From positions 1,984,001 to 2,048,000 of the forward strand of contig JAPEHQ010000002.1 of the NCBI GenBank assembly GCA_027405735.1: a stretch of DNA of 64,000 bases. Direction: 5' to 3'. Positions 35,894-47,081 of the stretch are shown here, one piece after another. A program made the translations under genes and the position numbers. Numbering within the stretch: position 1 is the first letter of the stretch; the number at the start of each line of letters is the position of its first letter. The notes beneath the pieces are model-generated. The model had not been told where the DNA came from, searched no databases, and saw only the letters and a program-made list of their open reading frames with translations. This DNA comes from Mucor racemosus. Lineage: Eukaryota > Mucoromycota > Mucoromycetes > Mucorales > Mucoraceae.

Positions 35894-36853
35894 AATTCGT
35901 ACTTGGTTTTTCAAAGCAATTCTATAATGTAATATAGAAACCAGTTAAAAACGAGGAAAAGAGGAAAAGAGGAAAAAAAAAAAAAAAAAAGAAAGAAAAT
36001 GAAAAAGGGAAAAAAATATACGGTACAATCTTTTGTGTCTTTTTAATATATCGGGCTCGTATTTAGGCTTATTCTTTATTTTTGACTTCAAGTCAATTAT
36101 GATGGAAAAAAAGCCCAGCTTGGAAAAGGTGAAAAACTATCAAAAAAAGAAACCTTGGTTGTTACGCAAAGAATTTTTAAAAAAGGCTTATAAAGTCCAA
36201 AGCATTTAACAACCCGAATCATTGCAAATTGACGGCGGTTTTTGTGTCTATCAAGCTGCTCAAATTGCAGTTGTTTATAAATGTCTGAATAGATAGGATG
36301 CTTTGTACCTTTTTGCAATCATTTCTAGTTATTACAGGAATTCGATAGGGCATTTTTTGGCTTCTAAAAGTTCTTTTTTTTCCATATATTTACATGAACA
36401 GTACATGACGTATATTGCAATTATGTAATTTCTGATGATGAGCATTTAGCAGCGTCCTTTTAATTATGCATCATCATATTCAAAGATAATCAATCTCAAA
36501 TGATGAATGCAAATACGAATGTAGTATGGGGTTATTTCCACTCGCTCTATACGATTCATTTAGTAAATCAAGTCGCTCAATTATTCCGAAATAAATGACC
36601 AACTTGCTAAATTTAAAGAATATTCAATAGACTTTGAGGTGGTTTATTTTATATCTAAAGAATTCAGTGTATTATTGGATATATCAGAATGCATGCAATA
36701 ATTTTTTTTTCGATGAATACTCGAGTACAACACTCGTCATGTTTATTTATTTACGTTGGGTATAATATCCGTTTTAAGGACTCTGTTGGATTTTTTTCTA
36801 GGAACAGGCGCTAATAACAAATTAGGAATCAAAACACCAAGATTATGTTTTTC
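35894..36853. other. Intergenic region upstream of the PP2C gene
   Basis: Contains GA-rich runs (35950-36010) and AT-rich sequence. The ORF at 36097-36318 (minus) shows no family features. The 5'-UTR of the PP2C gene may be spliced in this region. Confidence 0.4.
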
Positions 36854-37445
36854 TCACGTCTTACCATGCTTATTTTCTCGAATATAGAACTTTCTGAGCA
36901 TTAGAATAGCTTCCTCATGAAAATAGCCACCCTCTGAAGGATATCCTTTTGATTGAATTGTATCCAATCTTGAGCTAGAACGATATCAAAAACATATTCA
37001 AGATGATATTCAATAACTTACTCTGAATTAATGTTAAATACTGATCCATTGCCACCAAATTTGTCGTTACCACAACCATAATACACATGTCGAATACCTA
37101 TTTGTCTCAATGCTGATGCACACATCACGCATGGCTCCACTGTCACATATAAATCCACATTTTCAAAGATTGATCTATCATGATCTTTCAGAATAATATC
37201 AATGGCTTCTATTTCTGCATGTCGAGTAGCCTGTTCAGATTGTTAAATAATCCACCTTTTTTTTATTATTATGCTGTCTGTAAACATCTTACATTGTAAC
37301 TTTCATTTGGTTTGTTACGACCTCTGGCGATAATTGTTTCATTTCCAAGAACAAAAACACAACCTACAGGTACTTCTAGGTTATCATAGGCTTCTTGTGC
37401 TACTACAAGAGCCTCTTTCATAAAACTCGACTCATATTTTGACAT
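36854..37445 (-). CDS. TAD2: tRNA adenosine-34 deaminase catalytic subunit, Tad2/ADAT2-like
   Basis: Zinc deaminase converting A34 to inosine in tRNA anticodons, working as a heterodimer with Tad3; 160 aa. Minus-strand exons: 37445-37293, 37230-37022 and 36974-36854, with phases 0 and 2. Active-site motifs: RHAEIEAID (zinc His and proton-shuttling Glu) and the VEPCVMCASAL loop (two zinc Cys). VPVGCVFVLGNE, YGCGNDKFGGNGSV and the C-terminal GGYFHEEAILMLRKFY are typical of Tad2 rather than of cytidine or guanine deaminases. Length is near the human ADAT2 core. Confidence 0.92.
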
Positions 37446-38653
37446 TGTTTATTGTATTTGTACCAACATTTTCAATAATATTGATACTTTTTAAACTAGC
37501 TAGCCCAGCCACTATCGTGCCTGCTTTTTCTTATTTGTAAAATGCAAACTCAAACCTGGTACCTGAATAATCGTAGATCTTGTGATCAATGGGTTGAATA
37601 CAACAAAACGCAATGATTTTGATTTTCCATATGGTGCTTCTCAATGTGGATATCATGAGGGTGGATCAAAATTCTTTTAATGATTTAAAATCTAACTTGG
37701 ATTATTTTTCGAAATGCTTTTATAAAATTAGATTTTTTTTTTTGAATGATTCCAGGTATTTAAAGAATATTTTTCTAGATGGATTCATACGGAATAAAAA
37801 GCTTGATTTGTGTATTCAGTCAACAACTAATTTATTTTTACAGCTATAGTTTTTTAAACATATTAAATAGAGTAAAAATAATCTTTCATGGATGATTTTT
37901 TCTCATTTTGATTTACTATAAACAAGTGATTGCATCCATTAATTTATGGCATTTTGATAATAGTATGCTTATATTTATGCGTTTTCATACATGTGCATAT
38001 CTGTAAATGTTGATCATCTAAAGATCATATAGATGTGACATAAAATAGCCTTATTGTTAAATAATGTATACTGTAATCTGTGTTACTTCAATATGTAATA
38101 TTATGCGACAAAAACGACACAAAGAATTCATAACCTTTGCACTCGGTTAAGCATGCGAAACAAAAAAATAATTGTATTTTATATAAAATGATTAAAGCTG
38201 GATGTATTCATCTATGGGGTACTGAATGCTATTAGGATCTGTTCAGGGATGTTAACTTGCATCGACATTCTCTACCTGATAATCTTTTCTTTGCACATCC
38301 TACATATCGATAAATATTACTAATAGTTTCTCAAAAAAAAAGTATTTAAAACCATGTCATATCAAAAAGGAATTATCATAAATCAGGATATGCTTTTAGT
38401 ATTAATTACACATCAAGCAATGCCTCTCAAGTTAGAAGGTCAGTGCATGATGTTACACAAATATAGAAATCTCAGTTTGACAGGCGCATGATGAGTTCCA
38501 ACCATTTGTATCAGTTGCGCGTACATGTTTATTCTTTGTTGTGCTGTAATTCTTGAATAGGAAAACGGCAAAATTTTGACGTGTTTTAGGGGTTTCTTTT
38601 TTCTTGTGCTTCTCTAATTAAAGTTTCATCAAAAGAATGCGGACATGGATCTC

Positions 38654-38667
38654 GTTGTCATGGCAAC
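38654..38667. promoter_or_regulatory. RFX/Crt1-type X-box
   Basis: GTTGTCATGGCAAC fits the palindromic X-box consensus bound by RFX factors. In yeast, Crt1/Rfx1 represses RNR genes through such boxes. It lies about 0.87 kb before the RNR1 ATG. Function here is inferred from motif and neighbour. Confidence 0.5.
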
Positions 38668-39334
38668 CATCCATAGTGGATCAAGGCTTTCCGAGAATGA
38701 AACCCTCGTGGCCTCCTCCCCCCCTTTATGACAAATAAATAATCAAGTGATTTATTTAAACTAAATGTAGGAACGATGAATCATCTGTAGGTACATATTG
38801 GTCATTAGATTTAAAAGTTTATACATTCCAAATGACAAAGCAATGTATAGATTTGTCTCTTGGGGACGACATTGTCTAGTAAATATTTTCAAACATTCCA
38901 AAAGAAGGGTTATAAGAACTAACTAAAAAGAAGCTTGCCATTCATGCGCCGAAAGAAGATTAAAATAATAATGATTCCATATTATTTTTTCGAAAACTAT
39001 CGAGTGATTCGTCTTTTTATTTTTTATTTTTATTTCATCTCAATTTGAATTTTCGGTTGCTTTATCCGTTCATAAAGAAAAAAAAAAAAAAAAAAAGTAC
39101 CTTTGCCATTGAAAGAAATACAAGTATGTACATGGGATTTTGAGGGGAAAAAAAAAGAGGGCATTTATTGCTTGATTATAAATTAAGAATGGAATTAGTC
39201 AGCCATCAAATATTCTGGAAATCAAATGTCCAAATCAAACACTCGCATACGCGATCAAGCATCTATGGACCCAGCTCAACACCGAAGCAAATAAGCATAC
39301 TTGATTTATCGGGATTGACCTTGACCCGTTCCTT

Positions 39335-39406
39335 GTCTCGCGATAAACGCGGTTTTCTACAAATTGGCATGGTGTAATTGGTTATCCATTAATTATATGG
39401 ACGCGT
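39335..39406. promoter_or_regulatory. MCB-type sites (ACGCGT and relatives) in the RNR1 promoter
   Basis: A perfect ACGCGT (39401-39406) is 124 bp before the RNR1 ATG. CTCGCGATAAACGCGG lies just upstream (about 39336-39352). ACGCGT is the site of MBF/DSC1, which drives G1/S transcription of RNR1 in yeasts. Presence is direct; use is inference. Confidence 0.55.
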
Positions 39407-39529
39407 TTTTTTATGACATTTTCATTCTCGACATCCATTTAAAGCACTCGATTTATGGCATTTTGCCTTCTTTTCTCTCTTTCCGTGATAAAACAAGTTT
39501 CTTTTTTTTATAATCATAAATAATACACA

Positions 39530-42073
39530 ATGTTTGTTATCAAAAGAGGTAAGTTTATACAGTGATTTCCTGATACAATCTGTAAAACTGACATGACATT
39601 TCATTACTCGCAATAGACGGTCGCAAAGAAAAAGTCGCATTTGATAAAGTAATTGCTAATAAAACATAAATCTAAAAGCTAAAAGCATATTGTTTAACAA
39701 TTAACATTTGTATAGATTACCGCAAGAATTAACAAGCTTTGTTATGGCTTGGATGTCAAATTTGTTGACCCTGTTACTGTTACTCAAAAAGTCATCTCTG
39801 GTGTCTACCAGGGCATTACTACTGTAATGCTTGATATCTTGGCTGCTGAAACTGCTGCTTATATGACTATTGCTCATCCTGATTATGCTCTTCTTGCTGC
39901 TCGTATTGCTGTTTCTAATTTGCACAAAGAAACCCGCAAGGCTTTCTCAGAAGTTGTTCAAGATTTGTATGACTACATCAATCCCAAGAATAATACCCAT
40001 TCTCCCATGATCTCTGAAAGTGTTTATAAGGCCATTATGGAAAATGCTGACCGTTTGAATTCTGCAATCATTTATGATCGTGATTTCAACTTTAATTTTT
40101 TTGGCTTTAGAACTCTTGAGCGTTCTTATCTTCTTCGTATCAATGGCAAGGTTGCAGAAAGACCTCAGCATTTGATTATGCGTGTTGCTATCGGTATTCA
40201 TCCTGATGATATTGATGCTGCTATTGAGACTTATCATCTCATGTCTCAAAAATACTTTATTCACGCTAGTCCTACTCTTTTTAATGCAGGTACTCCTCGC
40301 CCTCAGCTCTCTTCTTGTTTCCTTTTAACTCCCAAGGAAGATTCTGTTGAAGGTATCTTTGAAACCCTCAAGCGTTGCTCCAAAATCTCCAAGAGTGCCG
40401 GTGGTATTGGTTTAAATGTACATAATATTCGTGCTACTGATTCATACATTTCTGGTTCTAATGGTGAATCACATGGTTTATTGCCCATGCTCAAGGTCTT
40501 TAATAGTACTGCTCGCTATGTTGATCAAGGTGGTAACAAACGTCCTGGTGCTTTTGCCATCTACCTTGAACCTTGGCATGCTGATGTCTTTATGTTTTTG
40601 GATCTTCGCAAAAACTTTGGTCGTGATGAAATTAGAGCTAGAGATATGTTTTACGCTCTTTGGATTCCTGATCTCTTTATGAAGCGTGTTGAACAAAATG
40701 GTCAATGGTCTCTTTTCTGTCCTAATGAAGCTCCTGGTTTGTGTGATGTTTGGGGTGATGAATTTGAAGTTCTTTTTGAGAAATATGAAAAGCAAGGTCT
40801 TGCTCGTGAAACTATCCCTGCTCAAAAACTTTGGTTTGCCATTATGGAAGCTCAAACTGAAACTGGCAATCCTTTCTTACTTTACAAAGATGCTTGTAAC
40901 CGTAAGAGTAATCAACAAAATTTGGGTACTATCAAATGTAGTAATTTGTGTACTGAGATTGTTGAATACTCTAGTCCCGATGAGGTTGCTGTCTGTAATC
41001 TTGGTTCTCTTGCTTTGCCCTCTTATGTTAATAACGGCGTGTATGATTTCAAAAAGCTTCATGAAGTTGCCAAGGTTTTGACCAAGAACTTAAATAAGGT
41101 CATCGATCTTAATTTCTATCCTATTAAAGAAGCTTACAATTCCAATATGCGTCATCGTCCTATTGGTTTGGGCGTTCAAGGTTTAGCTGATGCTTTCATT
41201 TTAATGAGATATCCTTTCGAATCCCCTGAAGCCAAGAAATTAAATTTGCAAATCTTTGAAACTATTTACCACGCTGCTTTGGAATCATCTTGCGAACTCG
41301 CCGCAAAGCTTGGCCCTTATTCTACTTATGAAGGCTCTCCTGTTTCTAAGGGCCAATTGCAATACGACATGTGGAATGTTACCCCTACTGATTTGTGGGA
41401 TTGGGATACTCTCAAGGCCGATATTGCCAAGCATGGTGTTCGTAACTCACTTCTTTTAGCACCTATGCCTACTGCTTCTACCTCTCAGATTCTCGGTTTC
41501 AATGAATGTTTCGAACCCTATACCTCCAACATTTACATGCGTCGTGTCTTGTCTGGTGAATTCCAAATTGTTAATCAATGGTTAATGAAAGATCTTGTGG
41601 AACTTGGTATCTGGAATGACAAAGTCAAGAACAAGATCATGAACGATAATGGCTCTGTTCAAAATGTTGCAGAGATTCCTTCTGATCTCAAGGAGCTTTA
41701 CAAGACTGTTTGGGAAATTTCTCAACGTACTATTATTGATATGGCTGCTGATCGTGGTGCTTTCATTGATCAAAGTCAAAGTATGAACTTGTTTATTGGT
41801 AAACCCAACTTGGGCCGTTTGACATCAATGCACTTTTACGCTTGGAAGAAGGGTTTGAAGACTGGCCAATACTATCTTCGTATTCGTCCTGCTGTTGATG
41901 CTATTAAATTCACTGTTGATCAAGAAGCTATTGATACTTATGACGAAGAAAACGAAATTACAGAAGAACTTTCTATCAAGGCTGAGGTTTCTGTCAAGAA
42001 GGAAAGTGGTGATTTGCAAAGCAGAATGCCCGTTGTCTGTGATGAAGAAGTCTGTGTTAGCTGCAGTGCTTGA
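39530..42073 (+). CDS. RNR1: Ribonucleotide reductase large subunit, class Ia
   Basis: Reduces NDPs to dNDPs with the Rnr2-type small subunit; 802 aa. Exons: 39530-39548, 39617-39648 and 39716-42073. The two tiny 5' exons rebuild the conserved ATP-cone start ([17 protein letters not shown], then [12 protein letters not shown]). Active-site elements: Cys in [22 protein letters not shown] and [12 protein letters not shown]; catalytic loop [12 protein letters not shown]; conserved [12 protein letters not shown]. The C terminus CVSCSA carries the swinging CxxC pair that re-reduces the active site. Almost all coding sequence lies in one exon with a strong codon bias. Upstream MCB and X-box motifs suggest S-phase and DNA-damage control. 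Confidence 0.98.
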
Positions 42074-43214
42074 ACAGTTTACTAACTTTTTGGCAAAAAA
42101 GAAGCCCCCTCCTTTGTAAATACTATCTCACATTTCATAACATCTCCTTTTTTTTAAAAAGAAAAAATAAGTCTTCTCATCATTATTATCATTCTCCATA
42201 TAAAACCCACATTAAAAAAATAAATTTCTGTTCATTTTAATTATAATTATATCAAAATAGTATCAGCTATCAATGATTTTTAAGAGATAATCTTCGTTTA
42301 TTCGGTATAAGCATTTTATGTCGATCTTTTGAATTTTTGCTCTCGTCGTCTAATTTTGCAATTGTTTTCGATCTGCTGAAACCGGGGCACCGTATCCATA
42401 CCGGGAGTTGAGGATTGAATATGCAATGTTTTTAAGAAGGATTTTACAAAAAAAAATATATGAATGTGCAAATAAAAAAACATGTACATGATTTACAAAT
42501 AATTCTCAATGTATTTTAACACAAAATTATACTAAACTATATGCTAATTACTGTGTAAAAACACTTTGAATGCATTGTGTAAAGTATGCCAAAAATATAG
42601 ATAAATACAAAAAAAATCCTTCATAAAATGCATGCGATCAATTAATACACTTTGTATCATTTAGATTATTGATGCACAAACATACAGCTTAACGACGTAT
42701 AGTTATCGTGATACTGTAGGATGCACTTTTACATTCGTTTTACCAACAATGGTTTAGAAATTGCGTAAGAATGTTTTTGGTTCTTAAAATGATCTACAAT
42801 ATAAATACAGCTTTTTTTTTACTACTGAAGTTTGGTTTATGGCCAATAATCTATCTTGAAAACTTTTTTTAAGATTAACTCCATCAAAAATTTACATTTA
42901 CTATTAAAGATCCTTCTTTTTGGTTAAAAAACGGGGCGGGAGCAAGTATTGGGTCGCCTTAAAGGAGATTGTTAATAGCAGCCTTGTCAAGTTAATATGA
43001 AATCGTGAATTGGTAATAGAATATTTGTCAATTTCACAATTTGACATATTTGACGTATTTTTTTCAAAGTCAAAACTCGAATCCTGCTTTCGAGTTTAGC
43101 TGACAGGAAAACAAAACTCGAATACCCCCTTCCGAGTTTGCATAAACTCGGTTAATCATAATACGATGTGTTGTTTGTGAAATCCTAACTAAAATTGATA
43201 TTTTACTTTTTTGT
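42074..43214. other. RNR1 3' region and intergenic spacer
   Basis: AT-rich, with no gene. It contains a cluster of CGAGTTT/AAACTCG inverted motifs at 43073-43150 just before repeat copy C. Confidence 0.45.
43073..43150. repeat. Cluster of AAACTCG / CGAGTTT inverted motifs
   Basis: AAACTCGAA (43073-43081) and TTCGAGTTT (43089-43097) form a 9-bp stem with a 7-base loop. A second pair follows: AAACTCG at 43114 and CGAGTTT at 43133. AAACTCGG at 43144 adds a fifth copy. Confidence 0.5.
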
Positions 43215-44900
43215 ATTTTTAAGGTAGATCCAACTGAAAGCTACTTTGCATATTTTATTTCAGAGAAGAATATTGATTTTTCGTCGAGATAATCAAAATA
43301 ATAGTCAATATCACAGCTTACAGCTTATGATTACTGGGTTCCAAAATTTATTTTAAAAAATGGACGAAAAATGATGAAAAAAACAAAATTGTTTAATTGC
43401 TCATGAACTGCAAAGTAAGTCGACCTAGTATACTAAATAGTTTCTGTACAGTTTTAAATTCTGCATCCATCTAAATAAAATTCAGACAAACATTTCACAT
43501 TAAATTTTGCGTAAAATGCAATTGAAATTTTGGAGGTTTTTTGAAGATACACATCACTTTTTATAAGCAAATTTAAAATATAACTTATTGAAATAATGCG
43601 CAAAAACATTATCTATCGATCGAGCTATTGTACAATCTTCTAACTGCATTTTTTGTAGAGAAAAAAATATTTTTGTCCAAAATTTTTTCAGATTTAGAAT
43701 TTGGGATGAGGGTATATAAGGGAAAAATGGAAGCTAGAAATTGAAGTACCTTTTTGTACACATTTTTGAGGATATCTCCACGAAAAATCAATATTTTGAA
43801 AAACTCTAAATTGGGTCCAAGAGAGCTTAACGAGCTTAATGACATGAATGCAAAAAAAATGTTGCTCAATTTAGCCAATATTTTGAAACCTACTATAGAA
43901 ATGTCCAAAAAAATGAAAAAAAATAAAAGTGCTCAGACTTTTTTTATATTAAAATATGTTATAGAGCACTTTAAAACAAGTAAGTTTCATTATTAGAGAG
44001 TGTTAGTATAGCTTAATTTTTTCTAGAGATATAAAGCCTCAAAGTTTTCAATTCTTTAGCAGTGAAATACGCGTAAAAAATCTGAAACATTAGCACTGAA
44101 AAATTAATATCAACTGCAAAAAATAGGATATTTTTGGACACTTATTTTTGAATTAAAGCTGAACATCTCAGGTACATTGGCATATAATTTTTTCTTGGTG
44201 TTATTTAGTGAAAACAAAAAGTAGAGCAGGGATGAAAAATGAGACCCAGTTTTCAAGGAAAAAGCAGTGAATTTTACGCGTTTTTGAGTCTTTCGTGAGA
44301 TATAAAATAAATTTAGGGATAGGTAGCATAATGCGACCATTTCCTATCAGATTTAACAAATATAAATAAATGAATAAGTGTCCAAGATCCAAGGGAAAGT
44401 GTACCAAAATTGTATTAAAGCTGATTATCTGTAAATTATGAGATAGATGTATTATTTTATTATTCTTCATCAGGATATTGAAAAATATATGTTTCACAAA
44501 CGTCAAGACAGTCAAATAGGAGAGTACATCTCAAAATTATCAAAAAATCTATCTTGCTTACCATAGTTTTGAGTCAAAAATATGTTGAAATAATAATTTT
44601 TCTGATAAATATATAATATAATAGAATGCGTTTTTCCTTCAAACCTTCAAAACGTAATGTCGTAGCAGATTTAAATATCAAACTCAATATATAAATAAAT
44701 TATCTTATTACATTAGGGGGGAGTCAATCTCTATTACTTTTATTATTGTACAGTTTTTTTTTTTTTCAGAAGCTATCAAACTTTGAAATTGACGCCTCCT
44801 ATTGATTATTATTGTCGTGTGCTGAGATGTATGTTTTACAGTAGATTCAAATAAATGTATGCAAAAGATTATATATGAGATAAAAGATGATCTTTATTAT
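43215..44900 (+). repeat. Unclassified dispersed repeat, copy C (split by the retrotransposon)
   Basis: Reverse-complement match to copy B. It continues after the retrotransposon at 53556-53613 (TATATGTTTTGATATTTTAT, then ...GTCTGTGTGTACCTGACA). The plus-strand relic ORF 43754-43996 (LGPRELNELNDMNAKKML) matches the minus-strand ORF of copy A with few replacements. Copies are diverged, so this family is older than the inserted retrotransposon. Confidence 0.8.
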
Positions 44901-45640
44901 TGTTACAAATCGAACATTTATTATTTGAATAAACTCTTTTTTTTTGTTACCCTTGAACTCATCTTTCCAAATCTGTCACAATCTGTCAAAAGTAAAATCA
45001 AACACAAATTCAAAGCACGAAGGCTTTGTAACAACACCCATATATTCATAAAGATTCCTTTTTAATCAAACTTCTGGAGACTCGACTCTCTTTAATCCAT
45101 AAATTTATTATATAATCCCTGCATTCAAGATACGACAACCATTTGATCTTGCCATGACTCACAATTACTCTTATTTTGCCCCAATTATTGGAAGGAGATC
45201 AGTTAAAGATTGATCTCGAACATATTATCTACCTAGACATAGAAATTATTAGAAACAATTAGAAATTATACAATTATTATAAAAAGGAAGCTATAGACTT
45301 CAACCAAATAAAGATCGTCTTATATCTTACATACTTTATATCATATCTAAATTGCTCGCTATTCTATTAGTTAGGAGCTCAATTGTCTTTTATCCTTTTA
45401 TATTACATTACATTATATACTAGATCCCTTGAACTGTCGTTAGAAGTTCATTGTACCTTTTCCACATTTACATCTTTCGTTTTATATACATTTATATAAA
45501 ACATTTACTTACTAGTTGGACAACTATAAACCTGGTGCTCATTGAATAGACATTACTGCTCTGGAAATATCTATTTTATTTACTTTCAATCCTACTTTCT
45601 CTTATTACTTTATCACTTTCACTAGTTACCGCTCGTAACA
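44901..45640 (+). repeat. 5' LTR, 740 bp
   Basis: TG...CA ends. Same length as the 3' LTR and apparently identical. Contains an internal TGGTGCTCATT (45533-45543) that also starts the putative primer-binding site after the LTR. Confidence 0.95.
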
Positions 45641-45642
45641 CG

Positions 45643-45660
45643 TGGTGCTCATTAACAGGG
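45643..45660 (+). promoter_or_regulatory. Putative primer-binding site
   Basis: TGGTGCTCATTAACAGGG starts 2 bp after the 5' LTR. TGG at its start pairs with the universal CCA tail. The primer would be a tRNA ending ...TGAGCACCA; I cannot name it from this window. Confidence 0.6.
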
Positions 45661-45710
45661 TATCCTAATCTATTTTATCAAGAAACTATCAAGACATCTG
45701 TATCTCTAAC

Positions 45711-47081
45711 ATGTCCACTATCTCTACTACCGAAAACGCTGTGTTGGCCACAAGCAACCAAGATTCTAACCGCTGGGCTAGCGTAAGTAAACCTAAAATT
45801 GTTGAATTTTATGGTTTCGAAGGAGAAGATTTCCGCCACTTCCTTCATTTACTGGAATCGTTTTTCGCTATGAATGGTATCACTCAAGACTCTCGTAAGG
45901 TTGCAATTTTGCATGCTCAACTTCGCCGGGTCGCTGCTGTTTTCTTCGACAATTTGTTGAAGGAAAGAAATATTACCCTCTCTAAAATAGCTTACCAAGA
46001 AGCTATTGTTGCTCTTCAAGAACACTTTATCTCTGAATCAATTATTGAATGTTATCAAAGTGCGTTTGAAGAAATGCATCAAGTGCAACAAGAATCTCCA
46101 AGTGAATTTTTGTCTCGATTATACGAGGCTGCTGATTTGGCTAATATCACCGACGAAAAGTTCATTTACTCTCGTTTCAGAGCAGGTCTCGCTAACTCCA
46201 TCAAGATCTTTTGTAAGGAACAATCTGCTATCTCTTTTCAAGACTGGATCAAACATTCAAATGCTTGGTGGAATGCTCATTCATTGAAAACTATTTCTTT
46301 GGTGGACAATCCTTTTAATTATGCTCGTACAGGTCATTTCAATGGTAATAACGGTAAAAACTTGAATCCCATAAGGGTAAAAAGTGAGAACACGGTTATT
46401 GCGAAAGGCGTTGAAGTTAATAACTCAAAATCAGCTAATGAGGCGTATGTGGATGCAATGTCCCCGACCATTGCTAGCATTACTGCTAGGATGGAGGCAT
46501 TAGAGTTGCATTCATTGATACCTCACACTGATGATAACGGTCAAATTGACATGAACGCCATACGTAACAATACTGTGAAGTCGCTCCTATCCGATAACGA
46601 ATTTAAGTCTCTCATCAAGAACATTATTCAGGAGACGAATAATGAGAGAGTTTATGCCCGTAAGCCATATAGAAGTAATCGTAGAAATTATTATGAAAAT
46701 GATGAGTTTAATAACTATCCTGACCAAGATCAAGGACAAAATTACAATGTTCGTCCTAAGTATCAACCACGCTATAACAAAAACAATGATTATAATATGA
46801 ACTCTAAATATCCTCAACAATCAAACTACTATCAAAACAATAATGGTTACCAAGGGTATAACAACAGAGATCAGCTTAATTATCAACACAATAATTATGG
46901 CCCTGCTCGTCCTATGAATGATGGTGGTCCACCTCCTCAAGACAATCAAATTAGACAAAATTCCAATATTAATCCAAATACAAGTGGACAAGGTCAAGGT
47001 GATAATCGAGGTTTCCCTCAATCCGGCTATAATTCAAAGCGTAATAATTATATAAAGGATAACAACGTGTCAAAAAACTAA
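45711..47081 (+). CDS. gag: Retrotransposon Gag (456 aa)
   Basis: Capsid-type protein. Residues about 25-190 carry a retrotransposon-Gag-like helical domain (KPKIVEFYGFEGEDFRHFLH near the start; FLSRLYEAADLANITDEKF and FRAGL further on). The C-terminal 150 residues are Asn/Tyr/Gln/Arg-rich and basic. No CCHC zinc knuckle is present anywhere, so RNA binding presumably relies on the basic, Asn-rich tail. It starts 70 bp after the 5' LTR at the first ATG of the internal region. It ends at TAA immediately after a slippery heptamer that leads into Pol. Confidence 0.9.
   Translation: MSTISTTENAVLATSNQDSNRWASVSKPKIVEFYGFEGEDFRHFLHLLESFFAMNGITQDSRKVAILHAQLRRVAAVFFDNLLKERNITLSKIAYQEAIVALQEHFISESIIECYQSAFEEMHQVQQESPSEFLSRLYEAADLANITDEKFIYSRFRAGLANSIKIFCKEQSAISFQDWIKHSNAWWNAHSLKTISLVDNPFNYARTGHFNGNNGKNLNPIRVKSENTVIAKGVEVNNSKSANEAYVDAMSPTIASITARMEALELHSLIPHTDDNGQIDMNAIRNNTVKSLLSDNEFKSLIKNIIQETNNERVYARKPYRSNRRNYYENDEFNNYPDQDQGQNYNVRPKYQPRYNKNNDYNMNSKYPQQSNYYQNNNGYQGYNNRDQLNYQHNNYGPARPMNDGGPPPQDNQIRQNSNINPNTSGQGQGDNRGFPQSGYNSKRNNYIKDNNVSKN
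47072..47078 (+). promoter_or_regulatory. Predicted -1 ribosomal frameshift site A AAA AAC
   Basis: In the Gag frame the codons are TCA AAA AAC TAA, so A AAA AAC sits directly before the Gag stop. Slipping back one base continues as CTA AAT GAG into the open Pol frame, which is open from 47063. The heptamer matches the canonical X XXY YYZ pattern of retroviruses. A downstream stimulatory structure was not evaluated. Confidence 0.7.

Larger units (their letters stand above)
37446..39529. other. Long upstream region of RNR1
   Basis: No gene is supported. ORFs at 37613-37849 and 39168-39377 lack family features. The region carries regulatory-type motifs described separately (X-box at 38654, MCB-type sites near 39335-39406). 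Confidence 0.45.

Noticed and set aside
40478..40855. Several antisense and alternate-frame ORFs inside RNR1
   Set aside because: Shadows of a strongly codon-biased exon; RNR1 motifs fit only the plus frame.
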